In this document: piece by piece, positions 25,301-37,296 of the stretch
Layout: every line of letters begins with the position of its first letter
How positions within the stretch are numbered: the stretch's first letter is position 1
Source: Setaria digitata
Taxonomy: Eukaryota > Nematoda > Chromadorea > Rhabditida > Setariidae
Assembly: GCA_003640385.1 (NCBI GenBank)
Contig: RCAB01000370.1
Span: 1 to 64,000 of the forward strand
Direction of reading: 5' to 3'
DNA length: 64,000 bases
Translations under genes and position numbers: made by a program
Notes under the pieces: model-generated
What the model was told of the DNA's origin: nothing
The model's database searches: none
The model's input: only the letters and a program-made list of their open reading frames with translations

Positions 25301-28300
25301 ATAATACTTGAAACAGACAGCAAATTTTCGTTTATCTTTTTTCTCATTTAAATAAATTTCAGCCATTTTAATGCGGGCTGTTTGATAATTAGCATCTGTC
25401 GGTGATACAGATGCAAGTACTTCCAATGCTCCATTGATATCCTTGCGTTGTAATTTCAGATTTGCTTCCATTAGTATGAATTGTTGCTGTTCCGCTTTAC
25501 CACACCAACGTTTTTGCGCATCTTTCATAACTTCATTAGCTTCTGCCTTGAAATTTAGCTACTAAAATTGCTTAATTTGAAAATAAAACAATTTAGTTGA
25601 GAAGTGCACACATAAACCTACAAGTTGTCCAAGTTGCTGATAGGAATCCATCAGTTCCAAATATATGGCAATACGATCTGTATCAACAACTTCCAGCTTT
25701 TCGCGTTTTTTCGATTCTTCTTCAAATGTAGCTCGAGAAATAGAAATAGAAGAAAAGCAAAAGTAAATTAATTTTTCTTCCTTAAATCCGGTGAAGGATA
25801 TAGCATTCACATCATTTCTAAAAGTGGGCAAGGTACTCGAGATGATTTAAACTTCCTAGCTTTAGAGTGGTGACAGCACAACATAGACTGAAGTTATGAA
25901 GTTCTTCAAACACACCAGCTTTGAACAAGGGTAGCTGGATAGCTTTCTGCAGTGTTTGTATTGATGCAGCGATCTGTTTCGAATTTTTTTGTATCTTTGC
26001 TCTAATAAGGTGATATAAAGGATGTTCGCGAACTTTGAAGTTATAGCTTAAGCCAATATCCAAATCTTTGCCAGCTTCATCGTAATTATTTTTGCAGAGA
26101 TGAATCTGTAATATTAAAAAGAGTCTAGAAATTTGTACATGTGAGTATCTAAGTTCTATTGTACCTGTGCCATAAGTAAATAAGTCTCTGGAGGAGCATC
26201 ACTTCTCTCGGTGCAGTGTTTCAGTAATCTTTCAGCTTCAGTAAAATCCATTGAAAGGTACTTGGTCTTAGCTAAGAAATATCCAGCAATCAACAGTGCT
26301 GAAATATATAGAAGCAATAAATTACGGCAGACTGAAAACTGGATAAACAATTAAAAACAGTTCCCTCTCGCTTCTGCTTCATCTCATCACAAAAGTTTCA
26401 GGTCTGAGAAAAAATTAAAACTTATAGAGCTGACTGGATAGCTAATAAATAAGTTTGTTCGTCTGCCATTAGAATCATAACAATGTAACAGCATTCTGTA
26501 TTCTTTAGAAGTAGATGCTCCTGTAGGAAGCCTAAATTTCGTATTTTAGATAATCATTGATTAAAATGAGAGCAATTAAATGATAAAGGACATATACCTG
26601 GGCAACAATCGTGAATCAACGTCAGGACTCTATCAATTTCTTTGAGCACAGCATTGGTAGAGTTCACTGGCTAAATTTTACAGTTTGAATGAATGTCTTG
26701 ATATCATAATTGTGAATATTTTACCTTATGACTTTGGTTCTAGCTTAATTTGATTAATTATGGCCAAATAAAACATCCTTTCTAGCATGCTAAATTCAAA
26801 ATTTTTACTGCATGTGGTGCAAATTCGTAAAGTTGTAGTGCGACATCAATCAAAAAATTTGGATCCAAGAGCGTCAAATATTCCACGCCAAAAACAACAC
26901 TCTGAAACACTTTCAAATATTTACACTCTTATTAGAGGTGCTTTTTTAATTAATTCAAGTGCAATATGCAATCAACCAAAAGGAAATCAAATTTTAAATC
27001 TTGAAAACAGAAAGATTTCTAAGCAGTGCTAGAAAGTGTTACTTGCCAGCATGGTAGTAGTAGTAGTTATGGAAGGATAGAGTAGTTTTGAGACAGTGCA
27101 CTCGTAGCATTATAAGTAAAATATGATTCTTAAACAATCATCAATTAAGGTAACAATTTTAAAGAATTTTAAAGCAAGAAAGAAAAAGACACCTGTAACG
27201 CTGATAAATGTACATCCACTGCATTTCTTATCTTTTCGAAAAACTGCTCAAACGGTTTATGTTGCTCTTTATCCAATATTGCCATCAAGTAGAGATAGAA
27301 CTAGAATTTTTAAGTCTCTTCTTTTTAGAATTTTTCAATTTCGAAAATTTTAAAATAATTTTAAGACATCTCAAAGTCCTACACTAGTCTTACAGATGTC
27401 CGGATGTGCTGCTTTCACGAATTCCATCTGAGTAATTGCATCATCTATACGGCCTTTTGCAATGAAACACTGTGCTACACCTGTAAATATTTCGTTCAAA
27501 TCCATAAATATTCATTAAATAATGCGACAACTTGAAATGAGCCAAATTGTTGATAAGGAAAAATATGGTAATGTGCTACTAATTAATATTTGTTCATTCT
27601 GCGCCGTATCGTTTTTCAATGCTTCGAAAGTAACTGTTTCAGCTGCCTTAAAATTGCCACCCTGTAGTAGGAATCGAACCTGCTCACATAAATATTCCTG
27701 TTTAGCTGCCATACCAATTGCTCTATCGAGTAGCTTGCTGAAATTCAATTTTTAAAAAATATATAATGTGAAAAGAAAAGAATTTTTCTAGATATTCAAA
27801 TTTACCATGAGTATTCTGAAAGGCTCAGTATTGAGGGTTTACTGTCAGATAGAAATTATTCCGGAAAATATAACATAACGTATAATTTTGTTCATTTCTG
27901 AATCATTCTCAAGAAACCAAATTGAATTTTCAATTTATGCAAATAAAAGAAACAAATACATCGAAGTGATTCTGAGAACTTTTTTCTTTTTTTTTTTTAA
28001 TATTTTTTAATAATCAATGAAATTAGGGAGAACATGGCAAATTTAGCTGCTGGATGATCAAATGTAGTGGTTCGACTAATAAGCTGAGCAATTTTATAGT
28101 GCAACTCATGATTTCTCGACTCGTTTCTCTCAATCGCTTCAGCAAGATTTTGCAAAATGCTATCAATCTCCTTTCCGGCACCTTTTACAACCAACTCATG
28201 AATTATCTCCAACAAACGAACTTGCAAACAATCAGTCTGAAAAACAAATCTATTACTTTTGATTTAAGCCATATTTCCGTCTCCCACTTCATTAGAAATA

Positions 28301-29597
28301 CCAAAGGTAAAAATTTGAATAGTCTGCTGATGTTGACAATATGAGACCTGTAAAAGCAACGTTTGTTGGATTTGTTCCATGCACTGCTTCCAGTCATGAG
28401 CCATTAAAAATGCTTTGCTATATTCGATGTACCCAGGGAGAAAAGTTGGAAATTTTTTTAGCAAAATCTGAAGAAGTTGTCGCAAATCTGTCAAATTTCT
28501 CTTTTCTTCCAGCACACGTGCCATTCCAATGTACGCATTCGGATAATCTAAAAGCTTAGACAATTTTATTTAATTTTCAATTATCAAATCAACTCTGTTA
28601 TGATATCAGTAGGTCTTTTCAGACAAAAATATAAAATTCTTAATGTAGATATTGTTCGATAACTAAAGAATGGTCTCAAATTCAAGCATAAAAGAAGAGG
28701 AATGAATATACTTCATAGAAAACAAAATACAGAAAAGTGAACAAACCTGCGACAATGCCTTTTTTAAAAAGTTTCTGTGCTACATTTAGATTTTTGCCAA
28801 AACGGAGTTCAAGCCATGCTCGGAGAACGATGAACTGAAGTTAATTGTAAATAATAACAATTAAATAAATAATAACAATTGATTAAATAAGTAAATTAAG
28901 TAAATAATAACAATTGATAAAATAATAACAACAATTAAGTAAATAATAACATTTGATAGGAGCCAAAATTTGAAGATTTAAGATATGATAAAAGAAAGAT
29001 GAAGTACTTGAATGTTGCTAGAATCAGTAAAGTTTTCGGTTAGGGAACGAGCTTTATCGTTGTTATCGAGCAGCATATAAGCTAATGCTGCATTATATCT
29101 AGCTTCATCATCATCTGGATTACTCCACACAGAATTGATAGTTCGATCAAGTTCAGAAATTTCTTCTTGATCTGTAGCAGTTAGATTTTTAACGATCAGT
29201 AAACAACTTCTGTATCTCTTTGAAATGAAGGATGAAATTCCGTTCAATCTGCCTGCCTTCAACACTCTTTACAGTAACATAATGACTACATACAACGATG
29301 TGAGAACGCTTTGGAATGCTTAATTTTCACTAACTCCTATTCAGTCATCATTACTTTCAAGTTTTCCGGATATAGAAGAATCTGGAACAATAAGTGTTTG
29401 CTGTTGCTAACTGAATTATATGCCCAAACTGAATTCTGTGAGAGCTTAATCTGTAGACATCAAAACCTGGATTCTTTAGCAAAGTGTTAGCTGATCGAAG
29501 TATCACTAGCGTTGCGAAGCCAAAGACTGTGTCCTGACGAAGCGATTGCAGCAGGCGTATTACTTCTACACATTGACCTTAAACAAAAAGTTTATTG

Positions 29598-29628
<31 letters not shown>

Positions 29629-30048
29629 AAAGAAAGTTTGGAAGAGAGAAAGCATAAATAAAAAAGGTAGAGAAATATAAAGATAGAAATTCTCTTGTTT
29701 TAACATGAAAATTATTAATTGACTTGATATTCGTATTGTTAAGAGAGAATTGTTACAGAGTAGGAAATTTGTCGAGATTAAAGGTTCCTCATACAGAGAT
29801 GCTATGAATTGAACAGTGTTGTTGTGAGGTGATGACAAAATTACTCTTGCAAAATGATCGAAAGTAAAAATACCATATTTGATCAAGGCGATTGATCGGA
29901 AAATTATGAGTTGTTGAGAATCACTTATTTTATGTAGTTTTTCGTCACATGCTGTCAAAGCTGTTCCGTAATATCCTTCCAGAAAATGATAAAGTATATT
30001 ACAATAAGTCGGCCAATCTAGCTTTGTTTCCTTATTTATCGTTGTCAT
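19356..30048 (-). CDS. ift-139: IFT139/TTC21B, TPR subunit of the IFT-A complex
   Basis: Family role: TTC21B/IFT139 is a long TPR protein of IFT-A, which drives retrograde transport in cilia. In nematodes these are the sensory-neuron cilia. Start ATG 30046-30048, first exons 29874-30048 and 29467-29577. Last exon 19356-19501, stop TGA 19356-19358. Many short exons between match TTC21B along its length: DYPNAYIGMARVLEE near 28550; KTKYLSMDFTEAERLLKHC near 26250; YNFKVREHPLYHLIRAK near 26020 (human YDFKVRDYPLYHLIKA); a TPR block 23500-25500; FNYCKGL near 22050; YNMIEICLNLNNEIIGGEV near 21700; EYTGYLCEREQKW near 19800; and GYKLAYNYLK then DKARAAIR at the C terminus. I did not fix every exon boundary. 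The gene is on the opposite strand to THADA, tail to tail. Identity is firm from motif order. Confidence 0.9.
28847..28955. repeat. AATAATAACAATT-type intronic repeat
   Basis: Imperfect reiteration of AATAATAACAATTGAT-like units in an IFT139 intron. Low-complexity expansion; no function visible. Confidence 0.75.
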
Positions 30049-31619
30049 TTTAAGTTATAAGTAAAGAACGATGATTTTCCACCTAAAAAGTTATAATTTC
30101 ACATGAAATTGCATGGAATAATAGTATTACTTTCCAGAAAACTAACGCTATTTTGATCATATTTTACGTGAGCAGTTGTTTATTTCTTCTTTCAAGTCAA
30201 GTAAAGACTGCTATTCTGAAACATTAATTCATTCAGTTTCAATAATGTATAAATATCGTTATCGATAATGATATTCGTGAAAAAAATCAACAAATAAGAT
30301 AAAGATATAAATGTTATTGAGTAAATAGAAATAATATTTGGTTTGGAAAGAGAAGCGAACAACTGGCTTCAATTTGGTTCATACTGATAAGGAAGATGTA
30401 TATGCGTTTATGGCCAAATGTATTTCAAAAGGGAGAATTATCTGACTTTCCGAATAATTAACGTAGAAAATGAAAGATTTGCATCTCAACCAATGCCTAG
30501 AGTCTAAATTATGGAAAAGTTTGGAAAAAGAGCTTAAACAATGAGACCGAAAGCGATTTTGTGTTTCAATAGCAAAAGCTCAGAATTTTGGAACTTATTT
30601 AGTATTTTTTTTGCTCTTCAAAGTTGCAGATTGCAGGGGAGCAATTTCAAAGAATTGTGCAGCACCTCTGTCGTGCAGTTACCTAGCAACGAACTGGTTA
30701 TAATTTAGAGTACTATTTGATATCACTATCTTGTTAGACATTTAAAATTATTAGTAAAATCCAATTTTAATTTACTCATAAGATTTTTCCTTTCCATGGA
30801 TACCACTATCCGCCTGTCCTCCTCCTTAACGCAAAGAACATGACCACCAGAAAGGTTTTGAGGATTCGAAGGTTGCATTAGTGTGGAGAATTACGTATCT
30901 TATTCAACTTTTGCAAGCTCTAGAACCAAATATACTCTAACTAAATAATAATTTCATGTGGTCGAAGAATACAACACTTGAGATTACTGCAATTGCTTTG
31001 TTACAGATGAAGAAGCGTTGTGCGGACAATTGTAACTCGTTAATGAATTTTTTGATATTCAAGCCTATATCAGTACTTTTTTGTTCGAAATAAATGATTC
31101 AAAAAAAAAGAATTATCAAGCTTGGAATACATAAAAGGATTGGAGAATGTGTTGACTTTCTTGATCGCTTTAATGAAATGTACAAATTGCTCCAATTACT
31201 TCTTCAACAGCAAGATTTTATAGTGATTTTTAAAAGCAGAAAGTTTTCATTCTTCCTCTTTACAGTTTTAGATAATACCTTTACAGTGCATATAAAATTT
31301 GAATTCGAATAAGAAATGCTGAATGTTCTCAAACGATAATACAACTTAAAACAGTTGAACGACAATTAAACGAATTAAACACAACACTTCTTGCTTCTTG
31401 AAAGAAAAAAAAAAAAAAACGAAAAAGGAGTTATATAGGTCTATTTTCTATATTCAAAATAAATTAAAAACTATATGGAACATTTATAGTTTCACGACAG
31501 TGTTGCATCAAACGGTATATCCTGTACAAAAGCAAAAGGTTTTCATTCTTCCTCTTTACAGTTTGGATAATACATTTACAATGCACATACAGAAATACAT
31601 ATTCCTTTGAGATCTTGCC
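30049..31619. other. Intergenic region between EVH1-like gene and IFT139
   Basis: Both flanking genes are on the minus strand, so this is the 3' flank of the EVH1-like gene and the 5' flank of IFT139. On the minus strand a CTTTTTAG acceptor ending at 30083 lies 34 bases before the IFT139 ATG, a likely trans-splice site. A diverged repeat pair lies at 31235-31293 and 31530-31589. The open frames here lack splice or domain support. Confidence 0.55.
31235..31589. repeat. Diverged direct repeat pair of about 60 bp
   Basis: 31235-31293 and 31530-31589 share a core containing TTTTCATTCTTCCTCTTTAC, then a similar GATAATAC-TTTACA-TGCA stretch. The spacing of about 295 bp suggests an old local duplication. 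Confidence 0.7.
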
Positions 31620-33976
31620 TTAATGAGGCAAGAGTGAATTACACGGAGAAGTAATGGTTGTTGAATTCTGGTGAGATGTTGGTCTTGCTGAAACACTCCA
31701 TGGTGGCGTACCCCAAAGCTGATACGTTTTATACTGAACTGGTATAGCAGGCTTCAGATTCGAGTCTGAAACAAAGAATTTTTTTAATTGGGGAAACAAC
31801 TTATCCACTGCTGACTGCATTAATCCTCTTAGGATATAGACAATACATTTATATGTATAGAATAAAAAATTGACAAAAATGAGTTATTCAGCAGATAGTC
31901 CATATTTTATACTCTTTTTTTATACTTTTTACATATTTTATACTCCACATTTTTTTTAATAATATGAACAAGAGCAAATGCTAGACATTGGTCAAAATTG
32001 CCGAATAAATTGACAAAAAGAAGTATAAAATGAGAGATTGAAGAACAAACGCATATTTAATTATGCTAAATATATCTTTACTTGAAGTAGTTGAGTTAAT
32101 GCACCGAAAACTACTTTCTGCATCCACAGAAGTCTGTCTTGACAAGCAAGATACCTGAAATTAATTACAGCATGAGCCTTGTATTTCTGAAAAGTATTCG
32201 AATATTTTCTAAATACTGCTTAAATGTAAATGATACTTAGCGGTTTCATTTGTATCATGCATCAAACATCAATGTATCAAAATACGAAATTCAAAGTTAC
32301 GTTTAAAAAACGAAATTAATGAAACGTATTCAAAATTTAATCCAGTAAACACTATTTCGAATTTTTTGACTTACCAAAGGGAGAGTTGGGACTGCGAGAA
32401 AAAGATCCGATGTGCAAGACAATTCTTGCAGTTCCTTTTCGACATGCTGCACAGCACTATCAACTTCTGGCTGAGGTATTTGTTCTCGCCATGGCGAATC
32501 TTCCAAAGAAAAGAGCGGAATAGGGCGTGTATCCTTTTTAGGGGCTAGAATTGTAATCTACTCTCATTAGCAAATCTCTTTCATCAATAGAACTTTTTCA
32601 TATGAATAGGCGAAACACTTAACAGTGTCAATATCACTTGCATTTGTGATTCTTGATTTAAGAAGCGTGCATGAACAACCCACTGCTTGTTGCAGAAGAG
32701 GAGGATATGATACATTGGGACTGTGACATTGTGGATGAAATGGATGGTTGTCTTCTGAGTCCACTTGAAAGTACAATTCCAGGTGGCAAGTGCAGTTTTT
32801 TATACACAGTGCTGAAGTGTCGCAAGAACTGCAACAATTTGCACAACTAATCTGGTCCAGACTACTTTTGCTATCAAATTTTGGGCTTATGTTCGTTCTA
32901 GCAGAATTTAAGAACAAACTTATAAACAACTATGTGGTAGACAAAGCCAGCAAAAATAATGCCTTTGTACTCCAAAACAAAAAATGTCTACATATTTCAC
33001 TAGCTATTTATTTAAAAATATTTGCGAAGAAAACTTAATCATGAACTGATTTCCACTCATTATATTGGGCATCTTTTGTGCAGGACATCTAAACCGTTTG
33101 CAAAGAATTATCGGAAGATTAGGTAAAATGTCATACCTGGTCGACCTCACAAACTTGCTGGAAGCCAAAACCATACATCCCCGACTTTCCTTGATTGGAG
33201 CTAACGAAGTGAACAAACTTTTTTGTCGGCCTTACCAGTTGAAGATTAGCAGAGAGTACGAATCCTCTTACAATCAACTGAAAAATTTCCAAAATCTTTC
33301 GGAAAAAACGTAGAATTGCCTTCTAGCCTCTGCTTTTCAATGCCTTTTTATGCAATCTTCAGTTCGATCAGAAAAGTCAAGCCTTGTCCACCATCGAGAA
33401 AAACGGACGCAGCATCATGGGTTGCACAAGTTTGTGTGATTATCTCAGAGTAACTTTAGTAAGATGCAAAGAAATTTTGAAAACATATACGTTTCTCGGA
33501 TGCAGAAAACATGCAACAAGTACGTGCCTTGATTCCATCAATAGCGACCAGCTTTGCTTCTTTATCTTCCCGGTCATAATACATGTGCAGGAGGACAAAG
33601 TCCTTCGTCAGTTCACGCCAGCTATTCCCTTCAAGTTTGTAAATTTGCACATTAACGCAGGTAATGTGTTTGAATCTGAAAGATTCAGGTCTTTAGTCAT
33701 AAATAACAAGAATTGAAAGCTGCTATTCGAGGTAGAGTATGAAAATTTGCAGATAGAAAAAAAGCAAAAATGTCTGGAACACTGACAGACTTTTTTGATC
33801 GAGCGACCCTGGCAGGGGTCGAACCTGCAATCTTCTGATTAGAAGTCAGACGCCTTATCCATTAGGCCACAGGGCCGACGTACATACTATTTGGATTGAA
33901 ATTTATAAATTTTAGGAGAAATTTACCGATCTTTCAGCAGTGGTGTAGCATTTTTAATCCAGTTTAATGAATCCAT
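31620..33976 (-). CDS. EVH1/WH1-like domain protein, unnamed
   Basis: Seven exons on the minus strand, 33927-33976, 33524-33675, 33137-33264, 32684-32828, 32375-32544, 32082-32154 and 31620-31765, close in phase to 287 residues. Residues 1-125 look like an EVH1/WH1 (PH-fold) domain. The order is: an N-terminal helix; the strand VQIYKLEGNSW; LLHMYYD and AIDGIKA (compare VSYFYD and SLDGSKA of Homer); PTKKFVHF; MYGFGF (compare VYGLGF); and a C-terminal helix FLRHFSTVYKKL. EVH1 domains bind proline-rich ligands in actin and synaptic scaffolds. The rest is Ser/Pro-rich with a short helical stretch (VEKELQEL) and no domain I recognise. It is not clearly Ena/VASP, WASP, Homer, Spred or Dcp1. The least certain junction is the acceptor of exon 3 (TAAGAG at 33265); a stronger TTTTCAG is 13 bases away but is out of phase. 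Confidence 0.68.
33804..33876 (-). tRNA. tRNA-Arg(UCU): tRNA-Arg (anticodon UCU)
   Basis: 73 bases on the minus strand fold as a full cloverleaf. The acceptor stem is GGCCCTG/CAGGGTC (one G-T pair). The D arm is GCCT/AGGC with an AATGGAT loop. The anticodon stem is TCTGA/TCAGA with loop CTTCTAA, giving anticodon TCT, which reads AGA. The T arm is GCAGG/CCTGC with loop TTCGACC, followed by discriminator G. A-box (TGGCCTAATGG) and B-box (GGTTCGACCCC) promoter elements are intact and no intron is present. The gene lies wholly in the first intron of the EVH1-like gene, same strand. Confidence 0.96.
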
Positions 33977-33986
33977 TCATTAAGTC

Positions 33987-33988
33987 CT
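33987..33988 (-). promoter_or_regulatory. Probable trans-splice acceptor of the EVH1-like gene
   Basis: On the minus strand TAATTTCAG ends here, 10 bases before the ATG at 33976. The short 5' leader is typical of nematode spliced-leader addition. Inference. Confidence 0.45.
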
Positions 33989-35937
33989 GAAATTACAACA
34001 AAAACTTTATGAGCGAAGTGATGCAGCTAAAAAGTATCTTAAAAATGTTAATAATCTGAAACTTTACATCCGATAATTCTGAAAAGTTGAACGGAAACTC
34101 TATTCAGAGGTTCTTCTTTTAAGCCATGCTAGAGTCAAATTTTTCCATAACCACTAATATGAGCTCACTCAGTGCTCGAACATACTATGAGACCTTTACG
34201 CATCACACAACTTACGATGTTACACTAATTTAAAGTAATGTAAACTGAGAATCTAGTCTTAAAATTCGAAAAAAAAAAAAAAGTCTATATACCAATGGAA
34301 CAGGATAAACTATCCTTTCTCCCACCTGTCTTGTTTCTTGTTCCATAGACATAGTGACAAAAGGAGCAATAATTCATTCAAAAATAGAAATGAAAAAGGT
34401 GAAAAATTAATTTGTGATAAATGTACAGAAAATGGAATTATACGCGAAGACAGTGACGTTGAAAGTAGAGTCAATGAGAGCTCAACTACAACAATGGAAT
34501 TTAAAAATGTCTCAATTTATTTAATAATTTCCTCATACTGTTTTTCCTTTCCCTTTCCTTCCCTCTTATCTCCTAAACCTTTCCTTTCGTACATTTTCAT
34601 CAGTTAGTAATTCTGAAAAATCATAATTATAGACATAGTTAAGGGGAAGAAAGCTTCTGAAAAATGGACTAATTTGTCCAAAAATCAGGAAAAGTCTTGG
34701 AGAGTCCCCTGAGAGATCTCAGCACTTCAAATGCCATCACTACAGTTCATCTTTGCATACACCTACGCAACCCACAGGCTTCTAGAATTTTCTACTGACA
34801 AGATCCTGTCTTGCTGATGACAGACTTGAAGGTGCTGGAAGTGGAAGAGATTTCAGGTGGAAAAAAAGGTGGATGAAGTTGACTCCCCACAAGTTGACTT
34901 CTTTTGAATTTCTGACTTCCGAGGCAGTCTAATTAGGGAGTGGGCAGCAGAGGAGAGGACGTGGGAGAAGGCCAAGACTTTTTCTCTTAGCTCTTGGTCA
35001 TTCGGCTGAAATGGTAGAAGCAGGAAGGGATATTTCCATGAATATCACTAATTGCATCGTGTTAGCTCATCAACCAGCTACTAGTTCACTCTTTGCAAGG
35101 CTTGGGTTAGCAGTAAGCAGCTTTACAGTAATGATCTAGGAAGAAAAGAGACTGAGACTATTCGATAAATGACCAAATTTGTGTCGCTCTAAACGAGCAA
35201 TTACAACCAAAATGAGCTGCAACTTTGGACGAATAAGTGAGTGGCCATTTCTGACTTCATTCTTCTGATATAATTCGTTTATCACTGATAACTATTTCCC
35301 CTTCCATATCATAATTTCTCGAAAGTGCAGCATGAAACAAATTGTTGCAGCTGATTTATGCTTATGAGAAATTCTGTTATCTATGCAGATCTAAACGTCG
35401 TTCCTATTCATTTCTGAATTAACGAACTTCTAATTATATCTCACTTCATCTCCTTTTCCGTTACCTTTATTGAATCAGTACACTTTAATGCATGTTTGTT
35501 TTCCTTTTCTTTGTGAATTAATTCCACTTTTCATGCTTCATTTGCATACAAGGATTGAAAGCTCTATTTCAAGTTCATGTTGCTGTAAGAAGTAGCTCTC
35601 TCTCGGATGACTTCTGATGATTTGAGACAGAGAACTCACTTATCACTTCAGTATTACTGCCATTTCCTGTCATGCATTCAAGAATCTCAAACCTTTTTGT
35701 TTGTTGAATGACTTCATATAAAAGGCTCTCTTTCGCTGTTTAAAGTAAGAAGCTGCAAAAGTCAACCACTTCGTTGTAATTATGAAAGGCTTAATTACAA
35801 ATTCTAGAGAAATTTCCATGCGATGAACCATTCCAAATGAAGTGTTCATTCCAAATGAAGTCTTATAATCAGTAATCGTCTTTTCAGAACTTCATACACT
35901 TTGTATACTTTTGCTTGCATTTCTACAAAAAAGGCAG

Positions 35938-35976
<39 letters not shown>

Positions 35977-36146
35977 GATCAGAAAATCTGAAAATTTCAC
36001 TTTCAATGAACTAATTGCATTTTAAATTGAAATGTTCGAAGTGTCTGGGAAACTTGAGTAGCAAATAACACCAGCAATTATAAGAGTTATTTCTATTCAT
36101 ATCTTTTTTTTTTTTTTATGAGCAATTTTCTTTTTTTGCCATAGCA

Positions 36147-36440
36147 GAAGTACCAACTCTATCGGACTGCACAGGAGGGAGCGGATGTCATGAAACAGTT
36201 AACGAAATAACTCAAATAATTTCTGGTAATAGAACTTTGTCCAGAAGAAAATGCTCTGCTAGTAGTTCCAAGGGTTCATTTGTTCTCACAGCTCATTGGC
36301 CTCGAGATTGGTCTCGAGAACCTGAGGCACTGAGGAACATTTATCAAAATAATGCTATCTCTATTTACAAGGAATCGAGTATTGGATGTTGCAGGAAAGC
36401 ATTCAGAGATGAACTGAGTGAAGTAAATAATACATATTGA
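36147..36440 (+). other. Unrecognised open frame, possible exon
   Basis: The frame is open from about 36147 through the TGA at 36438-36440, roughly 97 codons. The base composition is richer in GC than its surroundings. A CATAGCAG acceptor at about 36151 would open it in frame after the poly-T. The product is soluble with HWPRDWSREPEALRN and several cysteines; I recognise no family. An upstream open stretch at 34352-34510, charged and containing ICDKC, might belong to the same gene, but I could not fix a donor. It may be a real unannotated terminal exon or chance. Confidence 0.3.
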
Positions 36441-36664
36441 GCTACTGAATGTTGCTGGTCATCGAGAAATAGAGAGGATAGTGTTTACTGTTTGAGGTGA
36501 TAGCTGTTATCAGCAGCATGCTGTTTTCTCCTTATCAGTAAGACAATACCTCCCCGTTCCAAGCAAGCTTTGTTTTTCTTAGAAAAAGACTGCATTGAAG
36601 AAAAGGTGAATTTTCGGTAGAAGAAGGAATAAAATCATATAATACACAAATGACATTTACGTTA

Positions 36665-36925
36665 TCACAGATGGCCCAAAAAATAAACTTTTTGCAGTTG
36701 AGTCATCGTAGCACAATTACCATAAAATGGATTATATTCAGTCTTAATTATCCCTGGTACCGGTGGATATTTGGTAGGATTGTTGATGTGGCAATAAGAT
36801 ACACTGATCGCATCTCCCATAACTGATAGTAAATCAATGATAATACGATCTGTGAAAAAGATTTCTTGACGGTTTATTGAGACAGTGTACACTTTCATCA
36901 TCATATCAATTACTGAACTGCTCAT
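36665..36925 (-). other. Unrecognised 86-codon open frame
   Basis: ATG at 36923-36925, stop at 36665-36667. The segment containing NPTKYPPVPGI and NPFYGNCATMTQLQ looks less random than other frames in this region. A TTTTTCACAG acceptor inside it (near 36850) could make the second half a terminal exon. No family is recognised. Confidence 0.28.
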
Positions 36926-37284
36926 ATCATGTGGTTTATGATTTGATTCCTATGCTAACACCCTTTCTCCATCTTCTGTACTAATTTTTCAGAGAATTAG
37001 ACCGTTCATTTTTATTTCGGTTGAATTTTGCCTTTGTCATTTTTCATTCCTTGTTGACTTTGTTGAAAAACAAAATTGTGTGAAAACGCGAAATCATTCT
37101 AAAGTTCACCTAAAGCTCCTAAACAAACGAAATGACAAGAAAGGTTAAAGGTTATGTGTGAAAGAACAGGTATGTTTTCTCAACAAATAGAACATTTCGA
37201 ATATCATAAAGTTAGGCAAGGAATACAGTTTGTTGAAGAAACGCTTCCAGTGTTTTATTCTAAAATTACTTTCCTTGTTTTTTT

Positions 37285-37296
37285 CCCCCCCCCCCC
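37285..37296. repeat. Homopolymer of 12 C
   Basis: An uninterrupted C run between T runs; unusual in such AT-rich DNA. Confidence 0.9.

Noticed and set aside
32567..32929. Cys-rich minus-strand frame that suggested a disulfide-rich secreted protein
   Set aside because: It is an alternative frame over exon 4 of the EVH1-like gene. Only the other frame joins in phase with both neighbours, and this one has no signal peptide.
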